A stretch of 64,000 bases of DNA from Himantopus leucocephalus (taxonomy: Eukaryota > Chordata > Aves > Charadriiformes > Recurvirostridae): contig RSEF01000027.1 in assembly GCA_003993805.1 (NCBI GenBank), positions 168,419-232,418 of the forward strand, in the 5' to 3' direction. The number at the start of each line of letters is the position of its first letter. The stretch's first letter is position 1. Below are positions 1 through 13,000 of the stretch, piece after piece. The position numbers and the translations under genes were made by a program. The notes under the pieces were generated by a model. The model searched no databases. It was not told where the DNA came from and saw only the letters and a program-made list of their open reading frames with translations.

Positions 1-3000
1 GCACACACAAAACAAGTTATTTTTCAAGTGCTGCAAAGTAGTATCCAATTCTGCCTCAAATGTGTCATCTTTGCCTCAAAGAGTGCCAAAGGACCACTTC
101 AGTCCAAAATATCCACACTGAAGGGGCTTGATCTGGTTGCCTAAAGAAAAGCATCTAGTCCCCTTGCCGCAAACCTGTCCTTCAGTTCCCACAGACATCA
201 GTGTTTCAGATGCAAAGGACACAAATAACCAAAGTTGCAAGTTCTACCAGTCTGACCATATTCCTCTCTGCCTAAATAATCATCTTACTATTCTTCTGGC
301 CTTGTTTTTGAGTCTGTCGTGCAAAACACCTAGCATGCCTCTGAAATGCATTCACCTACCGCTCGAAGTGTTGCAACATTTGGAGCCAGATAAAGGATAT
401 TATTATAACAACACTTTCTGCTGTGCGGAAGCCAGGCTGGCCTTTAGGACAGGAGAACTAGCCTATGGATTTGACATGCTCTTGACAGGAAAATGAAAGG
501 TGTTAGTAATATGTATTTCCTTCCACAGTCACCGCAGAGCAGGACCAGGTCATTGGAGAAGACTAAAAGACTCACCTACATGTCTGTTCTTATGTGGTTT
601 TCTCCTCTCTTTCTTTTCAGGAATAGTACAGAAGAGTGAGTCTGAGCAAGACAAAAAGCTTTACTTTGAAATGAGTGCACTCTGCAGGTACCTGGAGAGT
701 ACCCCAAAGGCCCTACAAAGACCAGCCAGGCCCATGGAGGCTCCTCTTTAGCCGGAAGCCCAACAGCCACCTCGGCCAAGCTCCAACAAGCTGTTACTGG
801 AGTCACTGAGGAGGGGAGAGAACAGATTTTTCACTTATGTGTGAGATGGATGGTAGATCCTCTCCAACAGGTCCAACTTTGGTTTGGAGGGCAGGAGCTT
901 CATAGACCTGCTCCCAGCATGCAGCCTGACAGTTCCGACTGCGAGGGTGAAACACAGTGCTGCTCAGCAGGGTCACTTGGAGATTGGTGAACAGGAAGTT
1001 CTTAAGAGAAGAACTAACACTCAAAGTGACATAAACAGCTCGTCCTTTTAAGAAACAAGAGAGCATATTCATATCCCCTCAGTGGGATGCAGCCGTCAGG
1101 TGACACTGACCCAGACAACATTACTAGGAGGCTACAGAAGTGTTCTTTCTTCTTCAACTTCATGGCAAAGCTGGAGACAGAACTTACTAAGCCATTGAAA
1201 ACCAGTTCTGTCCTGAGTTCTTGCCTGCAGTGACCTTGTGCAAGTCCTGTTGCCTGATCTGCACAATGCATGAATCCCAACCTGCAGTGGTGTGTCTGCT
1301 CAAACCCCCTCAGTACATTTCATCAACATTAGCCCAAAGAGGAAACGAAAAGAAACAAGACCATCAGGAACACTTTCCACCACCTAGAAGCATCCTAGCT
1401 ACCTTCAAATTATGACATCTGGGTGTGGAGAATGGATGGTGCATGCCCAGAAATTAATGCCCGGTGGAGAACTGAGAAGTGCAGCTTTGGTAAAAGCAAG
1501 AGGACACAGCGGTGTCTCTTCCACCTGCTTCCCAAAGCTGTGCTTCCCCTCTCTTCCCACTGAGTTCCAGTCCCTATTTACATGAGAATGTTCCATGCAA
1601 CGGATGGGATCCCCACAGAACCCTCCTGTGACATGGTACTCCCTTCCTCTCCGATGCCGGACAAGCCAGGAGGTCAGTGGGGCAGGTGGCTTGGGATCAA
1701 TAGCGTAGAGCTAGTTGCTTTGTTGCTTCACCTATGATGCCTGTTTCTAACAATTTTAACTCATTGGGATGTTTTTTCATTGAGTGCTCAACACTGAGAC
1801 TCGTGGGAAGCTTTCAACTCCCAAAAGATTAAAAGCAACATGTAAATAACAGTCTGTTCGATATTAATTTCTCCAGTATTTAGGAGGTGAAAAAAAAAAG
1901 GCCAATTAACCCAATTTGTAGTATTATGTCTGTCATAAGCACTTGAATTCAGTTCAAGTCAACTTGAGCCAGAAAAAGGATAAAAAGGAATAAGCCCATT
2001 AAAAGACCTGTAGCTAGCTTAAGGATTTACATATTATTTTCAGCACCAGCCCATCTCCACACCAGCCTCCTGCTTGCTGGTTTATAGGTGTTACCAAAAC
2101 TGAGCAAATATAGCAGCTGTGTTATCTCAGGGGCTCTCCAGAGTGGCTCACGGTAACCCTTGCTGCAGGATTAACCACAAAGAGCCCTGGAGCAGGCGAA
2201 TACAGTGCTCAACACCCAGACATGTCGTGCTACACCTCTCTATGTGCACCTGGTGGCCAGGTCAGGGACTGCCTCACTGCCGTTCCCAAGACTGCTCTCC
2301 AAGACACAACCAAAGAAAAAAAAAACAGGCTGTTTCTGTTGTGTCCAACTTAAAGTCAACTAGAAAAACATGACTCAAAGTCAGGGGATCCCAACTCTGC
2401 AATGGATGGGGCTCTTTTCCCCAGTTCAGGTTCTCGTGCTAGATGCCTGCATTGTCTAAACTTCTCAGTGCAGAGCTTGTCACTCCTGACTTGCAAATTT
2501 TTTAAGATGCCCCAGTTCCTGTGGTTCCTAATTCCCTTTCAGAAATTCTACCTGTCGTTAGCACAGGGCAGAACTGTGGGATGCAATGCACTTCGGGCAG
2601 CAGGGCAAAGACATAAGACACACATAAGACAAAAAGGTGATTGGAAGTTTGGTTGGAGGGGAAAAAAAAAAGAGAGATGCATAACTGGCACCATCACCCT
2701 GGATCCACCACCATAAAATAGCCCCCTGCAAGGCAGCAAGCTGCAGAGGGGTAACTTCACAGGCCTCGGCTGAGTTCCTGTGAAACATGCACTGTAACAG
2801 AGGCAATTCCAGGTCTCCTGTGTACAGCAAGGTTAAAACGTGGTTAAATGCACTTGGAGTCTAGTGTCCAAACTATAGACCTGGGAGATGATGGACATGA
2901 GGTCCATTTGTTTGTAAACTGGTATTTCTGAGGCACAATTCTTGCATCAAGATGAGACTACTCAACAGAGTGTCTTTGAGTTCAAAGCAGAAAGGATTCA

Positions 3001-3536
3001 ACCAGCTCCCAGAGAACAGCACTGGAAATCCCCTGCTGCCGGAGTCATTTTGCCTTGGTGCAGGAACACGGCTGTCCCTGCCACATCAGGATCCAGTCTC
3101 TGGTTAGTTGCCTCCCTAGTCCTTTTAATTCTCTTCTCTCCAGGAACCAGGGCACAAGCCCTCGGTATTTCAGTGTCACCACCCCAACGCATTTACATAA
3201 GTGCAAGTGAGGGATGGAGGAGGGGGATATTCCTGCAGACAGAGTACAAGTTTTAGCTCAAGAGAGGTATTTTTGACCGCTCCCGTGTTTCTGCTGTATC
3301 TACGTTACCCCCACTCTCTCTCCCTCCTCCCTGACCTGATACCTGACAAAACCTCTGGTTTTCACCCCTCGTACAGGGGCTTCCCCCAGAACAGAGGATC
3401 TCAACATGGAGATAGTAGGAGCACTGGACATTTTTGGGGCTTGCTTTTGCCCTCACGCCACAGCAGAGAATCATGTCTCTCTCTCCCTACTGCTTTCTTG
3501 TACTCTAGGACTGGTCTTGACCCTCTAGCGCTGACT
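1..3536. other. 3' flank of WNT9B; no gene recognised
   Basis: This stretch lies downstream of the WNT9B stop codon. The open frames here are short and none resembles a known protein. In human the next gene beyond WNT9B is GOSR2; I looked for GOSR2-like peptide segments and saw none. The part next to 3536 probably includes the WNT9B 3' UTR, but its end cannot be fixed by eye. No clear CR1 or LTR fragment was recognised. Confidence 0.6.
3124..3129 (-). other. WNT9B: Possible WNT9B poly(A) signal (ATTAAA)
   Basis: The plus strand reads TTTAAT, which is ATTAAA on the WNT9B strand, the commonest variant of AATAAA. It lies about 410 bases past the stop codon. I saw no canonical AATAAA on the minus strand between it and the stop. 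One hexamer can occur by chance, so this is only the nearest candidate. Confidence 0.25.
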
Positions 3537-4013
3537 TTACTGCTTGCAGCTGTAGACCACCTCTTCCTGCATGCACTGTTGGCACTCAACATAGCAACAC
3601 CACTGCACCTGACAGTGGCAAGAGAAGGTAACCAGCCGGCTCTGGGTGTTGTAGCCTCGTCCACAGCACATGCTGTCACAGTTGCCTTCCCGAGAGCAGG
3701 TCCTCCCAGCAGTTCCCAGGGAGTATTTGCTGGGACGACAAAAGCTGGGGGAGTCTTCCACATACACCAGGTCAGTAGAGCGAGGCGAAGCGGGGTGCTT
3801 GGGGGAATGGCTGTGTCTCTGTGGGCCAGCCAACTCTGAGTGTCCCACAGCATCATTGGTGGTGCTGAAGACCTTGACAGCATCATCGTAGCGCAGCTTC
3901 AGCAGTCGTCCAATCTCATGGAAAGGCGAAAGCTGCTTCCAGCATGTCCGGACAGCACATGAGCCGGAGACACCATGGCACTTACATGTGGTTTTGAGAC
4001 CATTTTTCACAGC
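3537..4013 (-). CDS. WNT9B: WNT9B exon 4 (last coding exon)
   Basis: It encodes residues 203-360 and ends CKQ-TAA (stop at 3537-3539). The acceptor reads ctcatcag before GCT GTG AAA, phase 0. It begins [21 protein letters not shown], so it holds the lipid-bearing thumb hairpin (Ser218), a variable linker (about residues 250-270, rich in His, Ser and Pro), and the C-terminal cysteine-rich finger with [11 protein letters not shown] and [10 protein letters not shown]. Sixteen of the 24 cysteines are here. The frame stays open upstream of 4013 to 4169, but that part is intron and CR1 sequence. Confidence 0.97.
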   Translation of the reverse strand, partial: AVKNGLKTTCKCHGVSGSCAVRTCWKQLSPFHEIGRLLKLRYDDAVKVFSTTNDAVGHSELAGPQRHSHSPKHPASPRSTDLVYVEDSPSFCRPSKYSLGTAGRTCSREGNCDSMCCGRGYNTQSRLVTFSCHCQVQWCCYVECQQCMQEEVVYSCKQ

Positions 4014-7000
4014 CTGATGAGGAAGAGAAGTGGTAGTCATTATCTGCCAGGACCATGAGCCTGGTTCTGGGTAGAGGTAATACCTCAGACTGCAGACAGC
4101 CTGGAAATACTTAGAATCACAGAATTGTTTAGGTTGGAAAAGACCTTTAAGATCATCCAGTCCAACCATTAACCTAACACTGCCAAGTACACCACTAAAC
4201 CATGTCCCTCAGCACCACATTTACTCATCTTTTACAGGGGCGATTCCACCACTTCCCTAGGCAGCCTGTGCCAATGCTTGATAACCCTTTCCATGAAGAA
4301 ATTTTTCCCAATATCCATCCTAAACCTCCCCTGGCGNNNNNNNNNNNNNNNNNNNNNNNNNNNNNNNNNNNNNNNNNNNNNNNNNNNNNNNNNNNNNNNN
4401 NNNNNNNNNNNNNNNNNNNNNNNNNNNNNNNNNNNNAAAAAAAAAAAAAAAAAGCAAGCAGAGGAATGGCTACAGAGTTGACTGTGAGCCAGAGAGCAGA
4501 AAGCCTGAATGAGGACAAATGGCTGAATACTGAATACTGAACAAATTTTTACTAAGCCTATTCGGAATAGCAGGAATAGTCAACCATGAAACTGAGTATC
4601 TCCAGCACAGTGGATTCCCTTTGGTATATTCAAATCAAGACAGTGATAAGTCAGTAGCTGTAACATACAGGCCAAAATGACCTGGTCTCCCTGATCCAAA
4701 CTTGTGACACGACTAGGTCCATAGTAAATTGCCAGCAGACTCATAGTTGATCTCGAGAGTGTCAACCCTTAATCTACTTCACATGTCACAGCAGTTTGGA
4801 AGCTCTAACTGTTCTCAAAACTCCCTGTGGCCATGGCATAACCCATGGAGTAATTCATCCCAGTGAGTTTTACAGCTGTTACCGTGCTGCATATTGCTGT
4901 CACTCAACCTCTCATACCACCAGAAGATACAGGATGTTACTCTGCCACACCAAACATGCAGCTCCTCACACCAGAGTTCAGGAGACTTTCCAGGGAGCTC
5001 TCAGTACCATAAGGTCCACAACACACAGGTAAACAGGTCTGGTTTGTGAGTAGGGGCAGTGAATACCCCTCTCACAAACAGCCTCAGCTGAGGATGAGTT
5101 AGACGACTTACATTGAGTCCTAACTTCTTTCTAGGCCTGCTGCTGCAGCTCCTCACCTTGATGCCAACATTGGTGTTATGAATGTCCACCTTGGCTCGCA
5201 GGTCTTTGCCAATCCTCTTCTGACCCAAGAATTTTTTCAGGAACTTGGTGCTGTATTTGAGGTTGTCTCCACAAACACCCCATTGCCAGGCCTTGCGGTT
5301 CTCCAGGTCTGGGGAGTCATCGCAGGTGCAGCGCTCCATGCGCCCAGCACTACACGCTCTGGCCAAGGAGTGGGTGAGAGCTGCAGAGGACACTGCATAG
5401 AGGAAGGCAGTTTCCTTAAAACCTGCACAGGAGAAGGATTAGGAGAGGGTAGGAGCAGGAAAGGCAAAACAAGGTCTTCATCCACCTCACCGGCTCTCCT
5501 GACTGTCCATGAACTACAACCAAGTACAAAACTTAGAAATACAAAGAGACAAAACTCTTCCATTACCTGCACACCATTCCTAGCAGAGGATCTCAATATC
5601 AGGTTTGAAGTAACCGGTGTAGTAACACCCCAGGCTCACCTGGTGGCTGTGACTGATTCAATATGGAGACAGGAGACCACTCATGAATCAAGGGATGGGT
5701 GACAACAGCCAAACAGCCCTGGGAAAATATTCAACTGCAAAAAGCGACAGTCATGAAACTCCATTTGTCCTCATCCTCACCACAGAGCTGACAGGTGTGA
5801 ATAGAAGCTGTCAACTGAAGTCTCGCTGTGGCTTAAAATCAGGAAATATTTGGTAGTGACTGAAAAAATATTTTAAAAATCTGACCCATTATTTAAAAAT
5901 GTTTTTCGTTGGGACTGGGTTGGCACAGTAGTAGCATTTCGTATGGAAGGATCACCTGTAGGTTGGATGGGAAATATTCCATGTTGAAGAACATTCTGGG
6001 CAAGGACAGACTCTCCAGCACATGAGTGGATTCTCTGACTTCTCTGTAAAGTATCTACTCCCAGTGACTGTGGTGATGCTTGCTGAAGCTATTCTCCTTT
6101 CTAAAGAAGGCTTCCCAGCTAGGCTACATTTGCCCTGCAGTATGTGACCATGACACACCATGACATTTTTAACCAGGAAAGAAAGTACAATGTCTGAATA
6201 GAAATTCAGTCTGAAGACATGGGATCAGATAGGAATGGGTATGTTGATATGGCAGCCATGAATTCCCCACAGAAATTCCCGAAAACACTGATTGATACAA
6301 ATCTGACCTAAACCCCAAAATATTTTGTTTTGATTACTTACCTCCTCTCCTAGGGGATCCAGGGGAAAAACTTAGCATTTCCTCAAGAGGTTTTTTTTTT
6401 TGCAGAAAACAAAACTATTAATGGGAAATTGCTTAACAAGTCCACAGTTTAGGAAGTAGGGCAATGAAGAGAAAGGCAGGTGCCTGTTCAACAGCTCAGA
6501 GTGCAGGAATGGATAAGATTGGCCGAAACAGAAAAATTTCTGTTTATGAAAAATAGAGCACTTGTACATTGCATGGAAGGAAACACATTGAAGCAAACAA
6601 AGATTCCACATTCAAAAATTCCAAATTTTCTTCCACATCAGAAGGAAACAAATCTGTTTCCCCCAAACATGGAAGAGAGAGAAAGAACCACAGAGACCTG
6701 ATCTAGTCTTGCAGTTAGCCCTGCTTTGAGCAGAGGTTGGAAGGGATCTCTAGAATTTATCCAGTCCAACCTCAAATCTTTCCATCATTCTGTTCCCTCA
6801 AAGAATTCCCATCCAGCTGTAATAATAGATCAGACTACTGACTGCCAAGATCTGGGTGAGGTCACCATAAATCTGACCAGAGAACAGGACAAAGAGTTCT
6901 TAGCTATCAGTGAAAAGAATTGAAAATTGACTAATCATGAAGATAATGGAGAGGCTGCATTAGTAAATTGAAGGCAGACTTCATAGGAGCTCATTGGAAT

Positions 7001-10000
7001 TCCAGAATTTTAGATGAAAGATCGAGCAACAGTATGGACGTGGATGAGAGAGTCAAGAAAATGTGGAGGAAGTCAAGGGGGTCAATCAGCAAACTGCTTC
7101 CTACCTCACTATTTTAATTGCTGTATCACTGGAACAAGTAACTTGAAACTAAACTCTCTGGTTGATGATGCTCTATAAAATCTCTCAGGGCACTGGAAGA
7201 ATAATGAATGTATGTCACCAAATCTATCAAAAGTTTTGGAAAAGCTGACATGGGACACAGTCAATACAGATTATGGATAGCAACATGATGCTCACACATT
7301 TTCAAACAGTGTCTAACCCAAAAGAAGGGTAAAGAGAGGATAAGATACATTTGAGATCGTAAATCTGAAAAATAATTCAAGTAGCTATCTCCAAATCCTT
7401 ACCAGATTCCCAATATCCTATCTTTCTGATACCAGAAGAGAGGAGAACATTTTCAAAACACTTTCCCATACCATATAAAGCTAGCAGTACCAGTCAGCTC
7501 CACATACCCTGCTAAATCTGACTTTGTGGAATACCACACTGCTTCTGCTATTTCTGACCAGTGATGGTTTGGTTTCTTCTGTGGCACTCCACGTAAGTGC
7601 TGGACAGATTTCAACCCACTTGAAATCAGAGACCATTGCTTGTGGTCAGGCCACTGCAGACAGCAGTAACTGAAGATAACGAGCATACTTTCAAATCGTC
7701 TCCTTCTTCTCTCCCCTCCCACCTCCTTTTATGGCAGACGTTCAGGGTCACCAGGCTCCCAAATGCTTGTCTGAAAAGTCTAAGATGATTCCTTCTACTT
7801 TGTCATCAGGCACTGATCACCATCCATTTAATTAATTCACAAATCACAGAAGTAAAGGAAAAACTGAATGGTCCTTAAGCCCTTGTGGAATAACAATGAG
7901 CAACAGAGCAGCTGTTGAAGCCGGATTTTCAGTAGGACATAGCACAAATGAGCAGCAATCAGCTCCAACAAGTGTGATTTGAGAACATCTAAACAAAGGT
8001 TTCTCCACGTGTCCTGGTTATCCATCCTCCCACTATGTCAATGGAGTTCTCATCACCACAGCCAGTGGAGCCTGAAGCAGATGCCCAGGCTGTCAGGGTC
8101 TGGTTTAGGGGTGAGTCTCTCTCCTGACCCCATTGACTGTGTTGCTAGTGACTAAATGAATCTTAAACACTCCGTGCAAGGGGGAACATCTAAATGCAGA
8201 TGTCTTTGCTGGGCAGTAGTCAGTCTGGTTGCAAACATCCAGCGCAGAGTTGAATTTCAAGATGTTGAAGCAAGCCAGCTCCCCCTGGTAGATCCTTGCA
8301 CATGTCCAAGTCTTCCCCTGAGCTCTCTGGAATTATTTCTTAGCTCAGCAGCCTATAAATACAGAAGGACGTTTGCTGCAATGGCAAGACACTGTTCTGT
8401 GGTGTGGTGTGTTCTAGACCACAAGGAAAACTATAATAGAAGGAGTTTAGCCATGTGGTGATTCTGCCAAAGGAAAGATGCTCAGGGTCAAAGATTTTTC
8501 AATGCTACAATAAAGATAGTGGGAGCACTTCAGAGCAAGTGAGAGAGACATCTCTCTGGGGAAAAAAAAACAAACCACAAACAACAAAACAAACAAACAA
8601 ACAAACAAAGAGCAGACCAGAAAGCTATAGTATTGTAGAAAGATTTAGGATGGAAGGACTTCTCAAGGTCTTTAGTACAACCTCTTGCTCAAAGCCGGGC
8701 TCACTCCAATGGCAGATGAAGTTGCTCAGGGCTGTGTCCAACTGAGTTCTTAAAATCTCCAGTGATGGAAATTCTACATCTCTGAGCCACTGCTCCTGTG
8801 CTGTACTGCTCCTAGATTCCTCATGACATCAATGAAGCCACTGCTTGAAGGTCAAAGAGTCTGACCAATATGAAATGCATTGATGGAGGGACAGATTGTA
8901 GAGCGCTCGTTTCTCAAGAAGGGTTTTTCTGAGTGGCTGGATCTGAGCTGTCTTTGCTATAGATATTTATTTCCCCCAAATCACCACATTGTTCGAGTTG
9001 AAATACTGCTCACCTGACCTCCAGTGCAATTGACTGCCTCTGTGGCACACCTCGGAAACCAAAAGATCATCATTGCTTTGCTCTTTTCATGGATTTTTTA
9101 AGAAGTGGAGAAGGGACACGGAAGGATTTTGCACGGATCAGTGAAGAGTAATAGTCCCCATAAGTGACGGCAATAGTCATAGAAAGATCGTAGGTTATGC
9201 AAAAGGAGTTTCCCAGTTGAGCGTCAATGTAAAACAACAAATGGTACAGACTGTGAAAATAAATCTGGCATTTCAAAAGCCAGAAAGCCCTTGGCATTTT
9301 ATTTTTTTTTTTTTTACTTACTAGAAGTATGCAAATACAGGAAAAAAGATGGTGGCATCTGTAGAAGCAGGCACAGCGTAGGTGATGCCAATCAGTCATA
9401 GCAGTTTTTCAGTTGTCACTGCAAATTAAGTGTGGCTTTCCAGCTATTACAAAAATGAACCATCTCACTGGGACATGATCTTTTTTCCCCTCTTGCACTC
9501 GTAAGACCATTAAAGACTGATAAAAAGTGTGTGTTTTTCTTTACCGTTTCTCTAGGACCATGGCGATACCAAATGATTTAATAATTTCCAAAACTCTTCA
9601 TCACTACTTGGGTGAAGGGAGCATAGTCTGACCAACAATTTCCAAGGCAGCAACAAAACAGCAGTAGGAATATGTGAGAAACAGATCAAAAGTGGCAGCT
9701 GAAAGTGTTCATGTTCTTTGTGAAAGGAACTAACCTATTTGAAAGTAAAAGGAAAATGTGAACTAGCAATTGCTTCCAGCCAACTGTCCTCTCACATAGG
9801 AGATGTATATAGCATACTTTTCTGTATTAAATCATCATTTGATCCTTAAGATTGTGTAATAAAAGTTTTCAAGCACTTATCCTCATCTGCCAAAACAGGT
9901 TTTAAATTACAGGTGATATTTTATTTTGTCAGTCAGGAGTCCATGGAAATGTTGAGGCATGCCACCACGAGATAATTAAATGTTCTCCAGCTATTTGAAG

Positions 10001-13000
10001 GTGAGGATTATTCAATTGTCATTTTCAAGTTCTTTGAGGTTGATGAAGGTACAGATGTCAGAAAGTCACTAAAAATGATCACAAACAGCTTCTTCTACAG
10101 TGTGCTAAAAAATTCACAGTAAAGCCTTGCAATGAAGTAAATCTGATCTTGTATGTGCTGGTTTACTAAAATATTGACTTAATTTTTATTTTAATAAAAT
10201 TTGATAATTTTAAATGGAAATGTTAAAAAGTTTCAACACCGATGCTAATTAAAATTAACATTTTTATTTCATCAAAGTTAATATTGGCTTATTCAGCTCC
10301 TTTTTTTAAAGACATTACCTTACTAAACATTATCAAAGGACTGAAATTCAATAATACTGAAGACTGAAACTTAGTAAATGCTACTAAACTGAAACTCAGT
10401 ACCAGGCTGGTCACTCATTGTTTGGATGAGGACAGGTTTGGCAGAGTATATGTGCATGCTCTGGGAACTTTTATTAAGAAATAGTTTCAAGGTCTATCTT
10501 TATTTCATTTTTCTCAGGCTCTTACCATTTAAAGGATTTAAATTATCCTTCCTACCTCAAATACAGAGCTTAGAGGACATTTTCTTCCTCTAAAGCCTTC
10601 TGTGAAACACAAGCCAGTGGCTCTCCTACCCACTCTGTGTGAACTTCTGCAGAAACTCCAAATATATGTGAAAGGGTCCGAGGAGATATTTGTAAACATG
10701 CACTGAAATGACTTAAGGCTGATAAACAGCTTTTTCAAACAGTATAGTAGGATTAAACTCTGTATCTGAGAACAACAGAGATTTACATACAAAAATATCC
10801 AAAGAGCTAAAAAGAGTGTTCTCTTAAAATGTCCCTTGACATAAAGCACTAACCCTTATTTTTCACAGCATCATCCCTGATTAACAGCCAAGGAAGACGG
10901 TCAGTCTAGGAAACTCTGGTCTCGGACAAAAACCCACAAGCGGAGGTGTGAACTTCCTTCTACATTTCAATTTGTGAAAAACCGCGCATGAAAGATGAGG
11001 TATATTTTATGGCAAAAAAAAATATAAAAATTGCATAGGTCTCATTCTGGGGCAAAACAGATGATCTCTGCAATCCCTGGTCACCACCCCACTTTGCTTA
11101 ATTTGAGATGCATGTTCCAGGGGCTACAGCACTGAGTGAGATTTGATACTGCAAACAAAAGACTACCTTGTACCTCGCTTCAGCAGGCTGGTCCGTCCCT
11201 CCAGGCTGCAGTTCCAGCGCTCGCTGCGAAACTGGTACTGGCACTCCATGATCCCAAGTCGGATGGCATCCCGCAAGGTCTCTGCCAAGCCAGGCTCCCG
11301 CCGGCAAAGCCTCTTCTGCTTGCGGGACAGCTTCAGCAAGTCGCACTGCTTCACGTGGACCTTCCCCTGGGCAGAGTTGGTGGAGGGTCCCAGGGATGGG
11401 AAGTGGGTCAGGGCTTCTTTCCCAGTCAAGCTGAAAGCAAGCGGAAAAAACAGTGAGTTATGGAAGACAGCAGTCATGGAAGAGCAAAGATCAGAGGGAA
11501 GGATATTCAGAAAGCTGCTGGTCAGGGTACTTTACCAGCTCAGAAGATTAATCAATACAGATTGATTAAATCTAGTTTCCCATCTCCACCAAGGCAAAGT
11601 AGCAGACTAACGCTGTGGGGAGAAAGAAGAAACGCATGTGTGTTGTCACCAGCAACCTCGGGCGGGAGCTTTTCTCCACTCCATGAGGAGTTCATGTTTA
11701 CACCCCTGCAGTTTTGTCTCCTTCGCAGAACATTCACCATCACATACAGAGATTTGTTTTACTCAGTGTGCTGCGGGTCACTGCATGTCCCAGCTCTGTG
11801 CTAACTCCACCACGCATTAACCGCGTCCTTTCAGGGGCTTGTGTGCACTGGTGCCATAGCACTAGACATCGCTAGGAAAGACCAATAAGGAGACATTATC
11901 AATGACCACCCTTCTAGAGCAAGCACGACTTTTGCTGGAAAACATTTTCTTGCTGAAAAAATAAAGGAAAGGTCAATTAAAAACGTATTGCCAAATGCAA
12001 TGTGTCTGTATGTGATTCAGCTGAAAAATGTCACAAATTTTTGAAAAAAATGGTTTCACTTTTCACGGCAAGACAGTATTTTTCTTGCAAAAGTTATCTC
12101 CCATAATATTTTTAGGATGCTTGAAAATACACGGAAATCATTCTACATTGATGCAAGATTTGAGGGCTGCAAACAAACTGGGAGGAGTCATGTCTTTGCA
12201 CAACCCTGATCAGGAACGCCACTCCTGATTACCAAACAGGTAGGAATCACAGACTGCATCAACCCCCCCCACCCCGAAAAATACCAAAACCAGACAGATA
12301 AATGGAAACCTCCTAAACCTTTACATACAGACACATCTCTGCCCCAACATTAACATTTGCAGACTACGCCTCCCTTCCCCCAAACCCCGTGGTTTTCTTT
12401 GCAAGTCGTTCAACATGGACAAACAGGTGAGCCAGTTGGGTCTTGTTCCTCTACCCCAGTCAGGCAAACTGGGCTGTGCTGCTCCACCAAGGGAGCGTGG
12501 GAGTCAGACAAGCAAAGCTGAACAGGGAGGGATGCAAGCAGGAGCAATCTCTGAAGCACATCTACAGGAGAAGACTATCTGACTGCTGGGCCCCCCACCA
12601 CCAGTGGCACAGCAACTCTCCATCATCTTCCCTACACAGCTCAGCGCTTGAGCAAACCGAGCCAGATGGAGATGGACACCAGTGAGTAGGCTGGTACAAA
12701 ACCAACGAAGCAATCCCTCACAGCAGTGAGATTCTTCCCCTCTGCACCATTATCAGGTTCCTGGTAAAACATGGATCCTTCACAACTCAACTACCTGACC
12801 AGGGCTGGCTGGTCATGTTCCAGCTGGGCGTTTCCACACAGCAAATGCCAGGCTGCGCCAGCAGAGAGAGAGAAGAGGAACATCTGTGTCAGTGAACATG
12901 ACAAGTGTCCACATTGTCTACCACACTCCAGTGCACAAGTAAAGAATTTTGACCGGTGGAGGTGACCAAACTGAAAACTTCCCTGACTCCACAAAAGACA

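Larger units (their letters stand above)
5423..11173 (-). other. WNT9B: WNT9B intron 2
   Basis: 5751 bases between exons 2 and 3, with donor gtacaa and acceptor tgcag. It contains two diverged CR1 fragments (about 6700 and 8632), an AAAC microsatellite, and an AT-rich segment at about 10140-10310 with several TAAT/ATTA motifs and a CATCAAAG (TCF-like) site. I saw no open frame resembling a protein. Confidence 0.85.

Noticed and set aside
1..3536. Search for GOSR2, the gene next to WNT9B in mammals
   Set aside because: No peptide segment resembling GOSR2 was seen; it probably lies beyond the left edge of the window.
3201..3886. Long open frames on the plus strand (212 codons) and in another minus frame (161 codons)
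   Set aside because: They overlap WNT9B exon 4, whose frame carries all the Wnt motifs; these are shadows of it.
4014..4169. N-terminal extension of the exon 4 frame starting MVGLDDLKG
   Set aside because: It is intron plus translated CR1; the splice acceptor at 4013 and the exon 3 phase fix the true boundary.
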